NCBI GenBank assembly: GCA_018398815.1
Contig: CM031626.1
Coordinates: 44,020,977 to 44,084,976 of the forward strand
Source of the DNA: Conus ventricosus
Lineage: Eukaryota; Mollusca; Gastropoda; Neogastropoda; Conidae
Reading direction: 5' to 3'
Length of the DNA stretch: 64,000 nucleotides
This document shows positions 33,971-45,400 of this stretch, in pieces (positions within the stretch are counted from its first letter, which is position 1; each line of letters starts with the position of its first letter). The translations under genes were made by a program, and so were the position numbers. The notes under the pieces were generated by a model. The model did not search any database. It saw only the letters and a program-made list of their open reading frames with translations, and was not told the DNA's origin.

Positions 33971-34428
33971 GGGGCCGGAATAGCCTAGTGGTAGAGCGCC
34001 GGACTTGTAATCTTGGAGTTGCGGGTTCAAATCTCCGCCAGGCCGTTCCGGTACAGGGGGATTTTTCCCTTGGAGTTAACATTGGTTCTGACTCCATTTC
34101 CCATACAGTCCTTCGAATGAGACTATAAACTGAGGTTCCGTGTGTGAACGCACACATAACATCTTGCACACACGTAAAATCCCATCACCAACTTTCGGAA
34201 GAGAAGGCCAGTTTGGCCGTTGGTATGGATGACACGTTACACATAGCATGCACCATCTTCGAAGTTGGAGTATGGCTGCCTTAATGGTGGGATAAAAAAC
34301 GGTCATACACACAAAACTCCACTCCCTTTGTTGGGTAGATGGGATTAAACCTTGCCTGTCTATACAGGCAGTATCTGGAGGAGTATCAGCCTGCGTACGT
34401 TAAAATAAAATAAAAAAGAAAAGAAAAA
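33971..34428 (+). mobile_element. tRNA-derived SINE, apparently full length
   Basis: The head carries A box TAGCCTAGTGG and B box GGTTCAAATCT (near 34024-34034). It is followed by a body with CAGTCCTTCGAATGAGACTA and ACGTAAAATCCCATCACC, and ends in an A-rich AAAATAAAATAAAAAA tail. It is a different family from the SINE at 2493. A degenerate partial copy lies at 35766-35995. Confidence 0.83.
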
Positions 34429-34429
34429 A

Positions 34430-35200
34430 AAAATGCTAGACATTCTTTGTTCAGATTCATGTTCCAGTATTTATAAAGTGGTATCAACTAAAGTGATATA
34501 CATGAGCACATGCACTATCAGGATTTTAACTGTACAACTTGATGTGTGGGACGTCCTCTCCAATTATCATCACGGCTGTTTCCATCAGAGTTTCCACAAT
34601 GTCAGCCATCTTCCATCAATGTTGAAATGTTGTATTGCTGTCGCCATGCAGTGACCATAAACAGCTTGGGGACAAACACGAGGTGAAACTGTGTGGGTTG
34701 GCCCCTCGTGCACTGTGCAGAGTAACATTCGTACGTTCTGTGGGAGCGATTTTAATTGTCCGAGCTGGTGAAGTTGTATAGATCCCTCGCCCTTTGTTCC
34801 ATTGGCTGGATTATCACCCGCAAGCCACAGCTTAACCATTAGTTTTGATTCTGAAAAGCCGAATTTCATAGGGTTCGCCATGCTTTTCACACCTACTCGA
34901 ATCACTTGAGCTTGTGGTCCTGTTGTAGGCTATGATCTGGAGGTCCTGTCATAGACTGGGGTAGTCTGTTAAAAGGCTCGAGCTGGTTATCGGTAGAGAA
35001 GAGTTCTCAAGCAGAAGTTGTTCATTGACTCAGAATGTTCTAAAACGTTGATGAAAGTTCTGTTTTTGTTGATTCGATAATGTTGTGTAGGATGAAAGTG
35101 CTTTTATGTGACACGCTGTATGAAGTTGTAATGCATGCATGAGAAAGTTGTTGTGTCATGGTAAATTTTGGTATGGTTTAGTGTCATACTGTATTATTGT
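34430..35200. other. Unassigned intronic sequence
   Basis: No repeat or gene is recognised. It separates the SINE from the start of the array. Confidence 0.5.
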
Positions 35201-35204
35201 GTCA

Positions 35205-37812
35205 TGGTAAATTTTGGTATGTTTGAGTGTCGTACTGGCCTGGATTCCAGTGCTTCAGATGGAAATCTATGTGTCAGAGACGCGTATTTGTGCCTAATTA
35301 TTATCTGTTCATTATCATTTTGAAGAGACACGTTTTTGTGTGTAATTATTATCTCGTCATTATCATTACTGAGAAGGGGGAGTGCACCTTGTCTGGGTCA
35401 CAGATTGCAGTTGGAGACTTTGTTGACCATTATCATCTGTGAGAAATGTGTCAAAGTAATATACTCTGAACTAGCCACACATTATTGTAGAGACTTTGGT
35501 GACCATTATCATCTGTGAGAAATGTGTCAAATGTATATACTCTGAACTAGCCACAATTATTGTAGAGACTTTAGGTGACCATTATCTTGTGAGAAATGTG
35601 CAAAGTAATATCTTGAACTAAGCCATCACATATTGTAGAGAGCACTTTGTGACCATTATCATCTGTGATGAAATGTGCAAATAATCAACTCTGACTAGCC
35701 ACACATTATTGTAGAGACTTGGTGACCATTATCATTGTGAGAAAGTGAAAATGATATACTCTGAAAGTCCTTCGAATGGGACTATAACGGGTTCCGGATG
35801 GACAGCACGCATAACATCTGCAACAGTAAATCATCACCAACTTCGGAAGAAGCAGTTTGCGTTGTAATCAGCGTAACACATGCTGACCTTCCGAAGATGG
35901 TACTGCCTTATGGGGATAAAAAGGGTATACACAAAACTCATGCTGTTACAGGAAAGGTCGGAGAGTATAGCTCGTACGCAGAAGAAAAGAATAACTGAAT
36001 AGCCACACATTATTGTGAGACTTTGTTGACATATCATCTGTGAGAAATGTGTCAAAGTATATACTCTGAACTAGCCACACATTTTGTAGGACTTGGTGAC
36101 CATTATCATCTGTGAAATGTGTCAAAATATATACTCTGAACTAGCCACACATTATTGTAGAGACTTTGGTGACCATTATCATCTGTGAGAAATGTGTCAA
36201 AGTAATATACTCTGAACTAGCCACACATTATTGTAGAGACTTTGTTGACCATTATCGTTTGTAAGAAATAGGTCAAAGTTATGGACCTTGACCGAGTAAC
36301 ATAATTACTGTAGTAGACTTTGTTGACCAGTATTAGTGAGAAACGGGTGAAAGTTGTGGACATTGACTGAATCATGTATTACTGGAGTAGACTGTGACCA
36401 TGATCATTTGTGAGAAATGGGTCTAAGCAGTGGACCTTGACTGTACTAACCACAGTGTTACTGTCCTTGACTTTGTTGACCATGAATATTAATTTAGTAA
36501 GAAATGGGTCAGTGTAGTGGACCATGACTGCACCACATATCACTATAGTTGACTTTGTTGGCCATGATCCTCAGTGAGAAATGGGTCAAAGTAGTGGACC
36601 TAAATTGCACCACATATTGCAGTAATAAACTTTGTTGGCCATGATCCTCAGTGAGAAATGGGTCAAAGTAGTGGATCTAAATTGCACCACACATTGCAGT
36701 AATAAAGTTTGTTGGCCATGATCCTTAGTGAGAAATGGGTCAAAGTAGTGACCTAAATTGCACCACATATTGCAGTAATAAAGTTTGTTGGCCATGATCC
36801 TCAGTGAGAAATGGGTCAAAGTAGTGGACCTAAATTGCACCACATATTGCAGTAATAAAGTTTGTTGGCCATGATCCTCAGTGAGAAATGGGTCAAAGTA
36901 GTGGACCTAAATTGCACCACATATTGCAGTAATAAAGTTTGTTGACCATGATCCTTAGTGAGAAATGGGTCAAAGTAGTGGACCTGAACTGCACCACATA
37001 TTGCAGTAATAAAGTTTGTTGACCATGATCCTTAGTGAGACATGGGTCAAAGTAGTGGACCTGAACTGCACCACATATTGCAGTAATAAAGTTTGTTGAC
37101 CATGATCCTTAGTGAGAAATGGGTCAAAGTAGTGGACCATGACTGGATCGGGTATTACTGTAGCAGAATTTGTTGACCATTATCATCAGTGAGAAATGGA
37201 TCAAAGTAGTGAACCATGACTGGATTGCATATTAGTGTTCTAGAATTTGTTGACCATTATCATCAATGAGAAATGGATCAAAGTAGTGAACTATGACTGA
37301 ATTGCGTATTAGTGTAGTAGAATTTGTTGACCATTATCATCAATGAGAAATGGATCAAAGTAGTGAACCTTGACTGGATTGCGTATTAGTGTTGTAGAAT
37401 TTGTTGACCATTATCATCAATGAGAAATGGATCAAAGTAGTGAACCTTGACTGGATTGCGTATTAGTGTAGTAGAATTTGTTGACCATTATCATTAATGA
37501 GAAATGGATCAAAGTAGTGAACCATGACTGGATTGCGTATTAGTATTGTAGAATTTGTTGACCATTATCATCAATGAGAAATGGATCAAAGTAGTGAACC
37601 ATGACTGGATCGGGTATCACTGTAGCAGAATTTGTTGACCATTATCATCAATGAGAAATGGATCAAAGTAGTGAACCATGACTGGATTGCGTATTAGTGT
37701 AGTAGAATTTGTTGACCAGTATTGTTGATGAGAAATGGATCAAAGTAGTGAACCATGACTGGATTGCGTATTAGTGTAGTAATGAATTTGTTGACCAGTA
37801 TTGTTGGATGAG
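35205..37812 (+). repeat. 77/78-bp tandem array leading into exon D
   Basis: The unit contains TTTGTTGACCATTATCATCA, GTGAGAAATGGGTCAAAGTA, GTGGACCTTGACTG and a variant of CCACATATTGCAG. The last partial unit is the real intron end and exon D start: AGAAATGGATTGGAAGAAAG, GTGGACCTTGACTG, CCACGTATTGC. Subfamilies succeed each other along the array: early units read ACTAGCCACACATTATTGTA, middle units TTGCACCACATATTGCAG, late units GACTGGATTGCGTATTAG. Units near 35.5-35.76 kb show scattered single-base losses. Confidence 0.88.
35766..35995 (+). mobile_element. 5'-truncated SINE copy nested in the array
   Basis: GTCCTTCGAATGGGACTATA, CATCACCAACTTCGGAAGA and AAAAGGGTATACACAAAACT match the body of the SINE at 33971 in the same order and orientation. 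It lacks the tRNA head and interrupts the 78-bp array. Confidence 0.77.
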
Positions 37813-37849
37813 AAATGGATTGGAAGAAAGTGGACCTTGACTGGGCCAC

Positions 37850-37934
37850 GTATTGCTATAGTGGACTGAGGAAGAAACTGGATGTCCAGCCTCCCTCCCT
37901 CCCAGATTTGGAAGTCAGCCCCAAGAAACCTAAG
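37850..37934 (+). CDS. RFX7: RFX5/7-type transcription factor, exon D (end of DNA-binding domain)
   Basis: Entry phase 2 after an AC acceptor. The first G completes Arg, then 28 codons: Y-C-Y-S-G-L-R-K-K-L-D-V-Q-P-P-S-L-P-D-L-E-V and on to K-K-P-K. The Y-C-Y-S-G-L-R-K-K motif is diagnostic of RFX5/7 as opposed to RFX1-4/6 (which have Y-H-Y-Y-G). The P-x-L-P-D-L after it parallels M-P-T-L-P-N-L-D of RFX7. The donor is AAG|GTTTGT, and a TG microsatellite begins within the donor. The exon exits in phase 0. Confidence 0.92.
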
Positions 37935-37989
<55 letters not shown>

Positions 37990-38051
37990 GTGTGTGCTTG
38001 TGTGTGTGTGTGTGTGTGCTTGTGTGTGTGTGTGTGCTTGTGTGTGTGTGT

Positions 38052-38132
<81 letters not shown>

Positions 38133-38211
38133 CTTGTGGTGTGTGTGTGTGTGTGCTTGTGTGTGTGCTTGTGTGTGTGTGTGTATGTGTGTGTGTGTGT
38201 GTGTGTTGACT
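37935..38211. repeat. (TG)n microsatellite at the exon D donor
   Basis: Nearly 280 bases of TG with CT, TA and GC interruptions begin at the splice donor itself. Confidence 0.95.
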
Positions 38212-38289
38212 ATGCGTGTGTGTTTTGTTTGCGTGTGTGTGTGCATGGATAATTTGTGATGATAAGAACACGGTGGATGACAAAGAAGT

Positions 38290-38667
38290 GAGTTGATGGA
38301 GATACTGAATGATAGTGTATTAGGTAATATATAAAGCATGTACTTGTCTCTGACTCTGTGTGTGTAATAATAGTGTGTTAGGTGATATATAAAACATGTA
38401 ATTGTCTGTCTGACTGAGTCTGTGTGTGTAATAATAGTGTATTAGGTAATATATAAAGCATGTAATTGTCTGACTTTGTGTAATGATAGTGTATTAGGTA
38501 ATATATAAAGCATGTAATTGTCTGTCTGACTCTGTGTGTGTAATGATAGTGTATTAGGTCATATATAAAACATGTAATTGTCTGTCTGACTCTGTGTGTG
38601 TAATGATAGTGTATTAGGTAATGTATAAAACATGTAATTGTCTGTCTGACTCTGTGTGTGCCTGTTG
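38290..38667. repeat. About 60-bp tandem repeat, six copies
   Basis: The unit includes AATGATAGTGTATTAGGTAA, TATATAAAACATGTAATTGT and CTGTCTGACTCTGTGTGTGT. Confidence 0.9.
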
Positions 38668-39449
38668 TTCCTATACAGATCCATAGTTTTCGACTGATTT
38701 GTAGATTTAGTATGTTGCTCGTTAGCATAATGGGTAGATCAAGAGCAATCACGTTATGCTGTAAAGTTTCATTAGTCACTGTTAAAGTAAACAAGGTTAG
38801 TAAATCAAGCTATACATTGGTTATTTCATGCTTTATGTACCGGTTTAGTGTTTAGCGTGAATTTTTAAAAAATTTTTTCTCTTAAATTTAGATTTGGTTT
38901 GACAATTACTGATTAACATGGAATTGTTTCATGACATATGTGTGTAGTACATAATGGTAATAGAATGTCTATAAAATGATTTTGTAGAATCTGCAACCTG
39001 ACCACGAATGTTTTTTGATTCCTAAACAGCACTGTGCATTTAGGCACTGATTGTAGACATCATGTTGGGAGCATAACTGGTAGAGTAATGTAGCCAAACG
39101 CTTCATGCGTAAGGAGTTTCATTGTTCCTGTTAAGCAGGAGAACAGAAGGTGGGACGTGGCAGTCAAACATTAACAGTGGCGCTGCCTGATAGAATGAAA
39201 GCACATCATGTAATTGTAACATTGCCTGGCCTTTGAATCGTGTATTTCAGCGCTGCTGGAATAAAAAATTTTTGCTTCCAGAATCCTATAATAGTCGTTG
39301 GTTATGGACAATTATGATTATGTGCATGGCAAATTAATACCTGAAGATGGTGTCGCGCTCCTAATAGGAAATGTACGTCTTGTAATGGCATTTTGGGCTA
39401 AGAATGGTGCGCGATCCGTGAATAGAAAATGTTTGTGCATGATTGAACC

Positions 39450-40308
39450 TGAAATTCAGGGCTGCCGTGATGGAATATTACATAGTGGCAATGGCCATGA
39501 ATGAGCCTGATAATGTAAGCGGCGCTGCCGTGGAAGAGATAATACTAGTGGCATGGCCATTGAAACATGTAGTAGTCGGCTGCGCGTAGAGGGAAAATAC
39601 ATAGTTCCATGGCTCATCTATATGTCGGCTGCGCGTGGAAGAGGAAATACATGTGTGGCTGGCTTGATAAGCCATGTAGATAGTGGGCGCTGCCGTGGAA
39701 TAGGAAATGAGACAAGGGCCAGGCTGAATCTATTATGGTAATGATAATACAGTGTGGCCATGGCCTTTGAATACCTGATGGATGCCGTGTGGAATAGGAA
39801 ATAATACATAGTGTGGCCATGGCCATTGAATAGGCCTGATAGATGGTGCGGCGCTGCCGTGGAATAGGAAATTATATACATAGTGTGGCCATGGCCATTG
39901 AATAGCCTGATAGATAGTGCGGCTGCTGCCGTGGAATAGGAAATAATACATAGTGTGGCCATGGCCATTGAATAAGCCATGATAGATAGTGCGGCTGCTG
40001 CCGTGGAAAGGAAATAATACATAGTGTGGCCATGGCCATTGAATAAGCCATGATAGAATGGGCTGCCGTGGAAGAGGAAGTAATACATAGTGTGGCCATG
40101 GCCATTGAATAAGCCATGATTTAGGATCATAGTGGCGGCCATGCTGCCGTGTGCGTGGAATAGGAAATAATACATAGTGTGGCCATGGCCATTGAATAGC
40201 CATGATAGATGCCGTGGAATAGGAATAATACATAGTGTGGCCATGGCCATTGAATAAGCCATGATAGATGCCGTGGAATAGGAATAATACATAGTGTGGC
40301 CATGGCAT
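39450..40308. repeat. About 60-75-bp tandem array with length variants
   Basis: The unit includes ATAATACATAGTGTGGCCAT, GGCCATTGAATAAGCCATGA and GCTGCCGTGGAATAGGAA. Copies vary by insertion of a GCGGCTGCT segment. The first copies (39.45-39.75 kb) are diverged. Confidence 0.87.
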
Positions 40309-40705
40309 CATGTTGTTCTTGGTTTTATTCCCTGTTTGCCTCGGTTTTACTCATTCTGTTCATTCTTTTTTTGTTGTTATCTTTCGGGTTTTTTTTTTCC
40401 TGTGCCTCTTGCAATTGAATTTCTCTTTTCATGAATTGAACTATACATTTTGCATACTATGGCTAGTATCAAAGTGTAAATATAGATCACATGAACCCAA
40501 GTATTTGCATTGACTAGCGGAAGAGATATTTCAAGTGTATGTAGGTGTTTTTGAGAAACACACAAATCAAATAGATACTTTTAAAATACAGGTGAAAAAC
40601 TTATTACTCAAAGTAGGGAACAAGATGCAAATGCAAACACCTCATTTAAAGCAATACAACTGGATTTTGCAGACATGAGCAGTGAATTGGTACAAACTTT
40701 GATCA

Positions 40706-40869
40706 GACCTCATGTAATGCAATAGATGCCTGGACTAATGGTTCACTTACATAAGTGATGAATAGTTATTCTCTTTAAATCAGTTTCAGACCTCATGTAA
40801 TGCAATAGATTCCTCGACTAATGGTTCACTTACATAAGTGATGAATAGTTATTCTCTTTAAATCAGTTT
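40706..40869. repeat. 82-bp direct duplication
   Basis: Two almost identical adjacent copies beginning CAGACCTCATGTAATGCAAT and ending CTCTTTAAATCAGTTT. Confidence 0.9.
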
Positions 40870-40886
40870 CCACCAGTTGTTCTTTG

Positions 40887-41153
40887 AAATTCCATTCTCT
40901 GCAAGATGTCAACAACAAGAAAGTGTTGAGAGCGCACACATTTTGCAATTTTAAATTCCATTCTCTGCAAGATGTCAACAACAAGAAAGTGTTGAGAGCG
41001 CACACATTTTGCAATTTTAAATTCCATTCTCTGCAAGATGTCAACAACAAGAAAGTGTTGAGAGCGCACACATTTTGCAATTCTAAATTCCATTCTCTGC
41101 AAGATGTCAACAACAAGAAAGTGTTGAGAGCGCACACATTTTGCAATTTCACA
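40887..41153. repeat. 66-bp tandem repeat, four copies
   Basis: The unit is AAATTCCATTCTCTGCAAGA, TGTCAACAACAAGAAAGTGT, TGAGAGCGCACACATTTTGC, with copies nearly identical. It is a recent expansion. The period is a multiple of three, so repetitive frames appear on both strands. Confidence 0.95.
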
Positions 41154-41638
41154 ATGATCTCTGAACATGTTTTGTAATTGTTTATTCGACATGTATAAAT
41201 AAACAGTGTTAAGCAAATAGTATTGATAAGCAGTGTTAAGCAAATAGAGTGACGTGTTCAAAGACTTCATTTGCATGTATGGAAACCTGTCTTCTATGCT
41301 TCTTTTTGTTTGTTTGTTTCTGACTATATTTAATCAAGGAAACAATCAGCAACAGCAACTGCTGTTGATTAGCTAGTCATTTTGTGCGGTTAGATGCAGT
41401 TTCAAAGCAGATCAGAACCATGTGGAGTGGGGCCATGCCGTTTCATTCATATGGATCGATGAATCAGGGTTTCGTGTTTGATACAGTCAGTATATGTGAC
41501 AGTGTGTGTTTTAACTGGCTTGGGGATGCTGTGGATATTGAATTCCAGTTTCAGTTACTCCCCTTACATGAAGAAACCTTACAGCAAAAGCTGCCGGCAT
41601 CTGACTGAAGAGACATTTTAAAATGGAAAGTGTATGTG

Positions 41639-41680
<42 letters not shown>
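41639..41680. repeat. (TG)n at the exon E acceptor
   Basis: A TG run ends ten bases before the CAG acceptor and takes the place of a conventional pyrimidine tract. Confidence 0.95.
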
Positions 41681-41690
41681 CTGGCAACAG

Positions 41691-41895
41691 AGAGAGGAAC
41701 TTCAGGAGAGTGAGATGATGTCAGCCTCATGTCAGCTGGTGTGTGAGTGGGCGGGACGTCTCTTGTCACGGACCTTTGGCGGTGTTGGAGAGTTGGCCGA
41801 GTTCCTGGTTGGCAACTTGTATGTCAACAGCAAGTCGACGGCTGCTTTCACTGTGTTGGCAGCTCTGCAGGACACAGCTATCAATAACACCACAG
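41691..41895 (+). CDS. RFX7: RFX5/7-type transcription factor, exon E (subfamily helical domain)
   Basis: Acceptor TTCTGGCAACAG, entry phase 0; donor CACAG|GTGTGT, exit phase 1. The 68 codons read R-E-E-L-Q-E-S-E-M-M-S-A-S-C-Q-L-V-C-E-W-A-G-R-L-L and on through G-E-L-A-E-F-L-V, N-S-K-S-T-A-A-F-T-V-L-A-A-L. They align with I-S-S-A-C-R-L-V-C-E-W-A-Q-K-V-L ... L-A-R-F-L-V ... T-K-S-M-A-A-L-T-V-M-A-A of RFX7, a helical region found only in RFX5/RFX7 and lying just after the DNA-binding domain. The reading is uninterrupted. Confidence 0.93.
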
Positions 41896-41898
41896 GTG

Positions 41899-41947
<49 letters not shown>

Positions 41948-41952
41948 ATTTA

Positions 41953-41987
<35 letters not shown>

Positions 41988-42469
41988 ATGTGACAGTGTG
42001 TGTGTGTATGTGTGTGTGTGTGTGTGTGTGTGTTATAAGTATGCATGTCATCAGTATCTCGATGTATATGTACCATTGCTCTGTATGGTTCTACATGTGT
42101 GTATTGTGTGCGAGTGCGTAGGTATTTGTAAGCGTTACGCTGTATGGGTGTAGGTATGTGTATTTGTATGTGTATGCATGTTTTAAAAGGGTGTATGTCA
42201 TCAGTATCTTGATGTATATATACCATTGCCTTGTGAGATTGTAATGTGTAAATTGTGTGTATGTCGTAGGTATTTGCAAGTGTTGTGCTTATGGGTGTAT
42301 GTACGCGTATTTGTGTGTGTGTGTACATATTGTAAATATCATGTATCATATGAGTGTTAGTGGGTGTGTGTACACATATTAAATATCATGTATCATATGA
42401 GTGTTATGTGTGTGTGTGTACATATTGTAAATATCATGTATCATATGAGTGTTATGTGTGTGTGTACAG
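41896..42469 (+). other. RFX intron E
   Basis: A short GT-AG intron. It begins with a TG run on the donor. It ends with three to four copies of a ~50-bp unit (ATTGTAAATATCATGTATCA, TATGAGTGTTATGTGTGTGT, GTACA) whose last copy runs directly into the TACAG acceptor of exon F. The middle contains two diverged copies of a ~125-bp segment (TGTCATCAGTATCT..GATGTATATATACCATTGC). Confidence 0.82.
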
Positions 42470-45400
42470 GGGGAGCGGTGTGCCCTTTACTCAGCAGCAG
42501 TTCTGGCGGTGACCGGCATCGAGAGACGCAGCTCCAGCTGCAGCGCAAGCTGCAGGAGCGGGAACTCCTCAAGGAACAGAAAAAGAAACTGCAGCAACAG
42601 CGCAGCGAGATCCAACAGCAACAACAGCAGCACCTGTTACTGCGTGGCGCCAACACACCTACTCCCACGCCAACCCCCTCCCCGCAGCCCCGCGCCTTCA
42701 GCAAGACTCCCACGCCCCTGCGCTCTCCAGTCGGGGGGCGGCCTCCGTCGTCATGTTTGAAGTCCCCCACACCCACCCTGTCCTTTAGGGCCAGTGGGAA
42801 GGGGCCGGCAGCCCGGAACATCACTCGCCTGCTGCAGTCCCCCCTTCCCAAACCCTCCCCCCATCCTTTCCCACCATCAAAGGCAGACCACTCTGCGTCC
42901 TCTCATATTCCAGCCGCAGCATCAACGATTCAGGAGTGTGAATCTCCAGACAGAGGGGAAGGCATGTCGGGGATGACGCTGGCCAGCGAGGAACCACCGT
43001 GGACTTTGGTCCAGACTGCCACCACCTCCACTACCTCCACCACCACCACCACAACCCCCACCACCACCACTGCCGCCGCTGCCTTCAGCGTGGCTTCCCA
43101 TCGCTTGCAGAAACCGGTGGTGGTGTCGCGAGCCGACCATCAGCCCACCGCGACCCTTGCCCAGATCGAGATGTTGGTGGACAGGCGACCACGACAACGT
43201 CTGTGCCCAGTCTGATTGGAGCACCCACCAGCTCAGGGTCGTGTTCCGCTAGCATGTCGGAGAATGTCGGTCGCCTGTCGGCCAGCACCAGCCATTTGTC
43301 CAGCAGTGCCTCCAGCAGTGTCACGTTTTCCCACAGTGCCGCAGCCACCAGGAATGGTCACCTTCGGGCAGGGAGCCTGGTGGAGTCCGTGCCTGTTGGC
43401 GCAGACAGCGACTCCCTGAGAGCGGAGGGAAGTGAGAGAGGAAGTGGTGTGTGCAGGATGGGCGGGCATCCTGTGACCTCTACATGGGGTGCGGTGCTGT
43501 CCGGGTCACTGGCTCCCACCTTGAACTTTGTGTCTCAAGCAGGGTCAGGAACGGAGTCGTCATTGTCATCATCGTCATCTGAGCAAGCAAACGTGGAGAT
43601 GGACACCATCACCGTGCCCACCTCTGACCCTGCCTTGTTGCCTGGCAACCTGTCTGCTCGAAGCGCTTTTGTGCCAGTGACCAATCAGAAGCTGTCCTTT
43701 GCCCTTGTAGCGCCCTCTGCCTCCACTGCTGTACCTGAAAGTTGCGGGAACGAGATCAAAGATGTGGAGGATGGGACACTTCCTGCGGACCATTCGCAAG
43801 CTGACATCACCCGGCGGACCAGTCAGATCATCCATCAGATCATTCAGCCGATACCCTCTCCACCAGTGGAGGATTTCAGCCACAGTCGGAGATCAAGGTG
43901 GACACCAGCGCCACCTGGAGCGGTGGGGGAGTTCCTCGGTCCGAGGCTTCATACAACAGCACAGTGTCTCAGAGCGGGAGGAAGGGAAAGAATCGCTTCA
44001 CCCCCATCCGCCCCAAAGCTCCCCAGCCCCAGCCGTCGGCTCCTAGCAGGGATGTGGAGGCAGTGGGGTTGAAGGACAGGGAGCGCTGTCGGCCGGTGTC
44101 GGCCCTGCTGAAAGAGAAGCGGGCGCGTGAGGCTCAGGAGGTCCTGCAACACCTGGCCTCCTCCTTCCACCAGCAGGCCACCGCCACCACCACCACCTCC
44201 ACCCTCCCCTCCACCCTCACCCTGCCTGCTGAGGTCCTGGGTCTGTCTGGGGAACGAGGAGCAGGCGGTGGGAGTGAAGTCGTCATCATCCTCACCTCCC
44301 CGTCCTCCTCCGCCGCTGCTCAAAGGGGTGGAGCTAACCCAAGGGGCGGAGCCAACCCCAGGGTCGGAGCCAACCCACCGCGCCCGGCTCAGCAAGAAGA
44401 GAAAGGCTGGCGAGCAGGTTGTGTCGCCCGAAGCATGTCGGACATCCTCATTGCCAATCCCAACTTCCTCCACCACACTGTGGCGCCCCCATCGTCTTCC
44501 CTGACCCCGTCTACAAGCGGCAGCAGCGCCACCGGACCTGCTGACAAAATTAGAACTCAGGCAGCAGTAACGTCGGAGTCGGCAGCCTGCATTATGCCCA
44601 GGCATCCCAGTACGCTGGAGTCGTCAGAGAATTGGGAGGCGGTGAACAGTGCCGCTGATGAAGAGGTCACTCGTCACATGACAAACGCTGCTCATGTGTC
44701 GCCTCAAGCTCGTGCCCGCACCTCCGGCTCTCAAACCCCCTCCAAACGTTTGTCTGACACACCCACATCTGTCCTGCGCTCAGCCAAGACTCCTACTCCT
44801 ACCTTGTGCACCACCCCCAACCCAGTCTCCAGCCCCACCTATGGGCTACAGAATGCAGGCAGCCGGAAGAGGAAGTTAGACAGTGAAGGGGAGAGTGCCC
44901 TTATATCAAAAGACCTGTCTCCCGAGCACAAGAGAGTCATCCAGATTTCCAGGCACTCCCACAGTTGTTGGCCACAGACGACCCTAGTGACCATGCTCTG
45001 CCCATGGAAGGCATTTCCAGAACCAGGCCACAGACTGCGACACCTAGGGCAGATGATGACGATGTTTTCATCCTTGACCTTCCCCCGTCGTCGATGCCAG
45101 GGCAGAGGCCACAGGGTCATCACTGGGTCAGGCCAGAGGTGGTGGGGCGTTGCTCCGACGTTCTGATGTCATTTCTCCGTATCCTCGTCCTCACTCCTCC
45201 ACGCCTCTTCACATGCAAGTGGACCGGCCCGTCTCTCGTGGTCACAGCACAGCTGGTGGTCACAGCGAAACACTGTCCCGTTGTCAGAGCACAGGCATTG
45301 GATTGAAGGAAACGGTGGGTCGATGTCTCAGCACAGGAATTCCCAACGGAGGATCGAACCTGCCTGGGCAGCACGTCCTTAGCGGAGGATCCCAGTTGCC

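Larger units (their letters stand above)
33390..37849 (+). other. U12-type AT-AC intron inside the RFX DNA-binding domain
   Basis: The 5' splice site ATATCCTT (33390-33397) equals the U12 AT-AC consensus core. The 3' end is GACCTTGACTGGGCCAC|G: CCTTGAC (37835-37841) matches the U12 branch consensus CCTTRAY, and the intron ends in AC nine bases after the branch A. Joining 33389 to 37850 gives S-R-Y-C-Y-S-G-L-R-K-K without any gap, as expected for RFX5/7. Nearby GT and AG dinucleotides do not give a compatible phase. The intron (about 4.5 kb) holds a CA run, a SINE, and a large tandem array with a second SINE fragment. Confidence 0.88.
37935..41690 (+). other. RFX intron D
   Basis: A GT-AG intron of about 3.76 kb. 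It has TG microsatellites at both ends and four separate tandem arrays between. Stretches 38.67-39.45 kb and 41.16-41.63 kb show no recognised feature. Confidence 0.8.

Noticed and set aside
33971..34045. Functional tRNA gene
   Set aside because: The same reasoning applies: the head is tRNA-like, but a ~400-bp body and A-rich tail mark a SINE, and a partial copy is nearby.
40887..41153. 66-bp array as a copy of exon E
   Set aside because: ATGTCAACAACAAG resembles ATGTCAACAGCAAG in exon E, but the match ends after about 14 bases and flanking sequence does not align. It is too short to claim.
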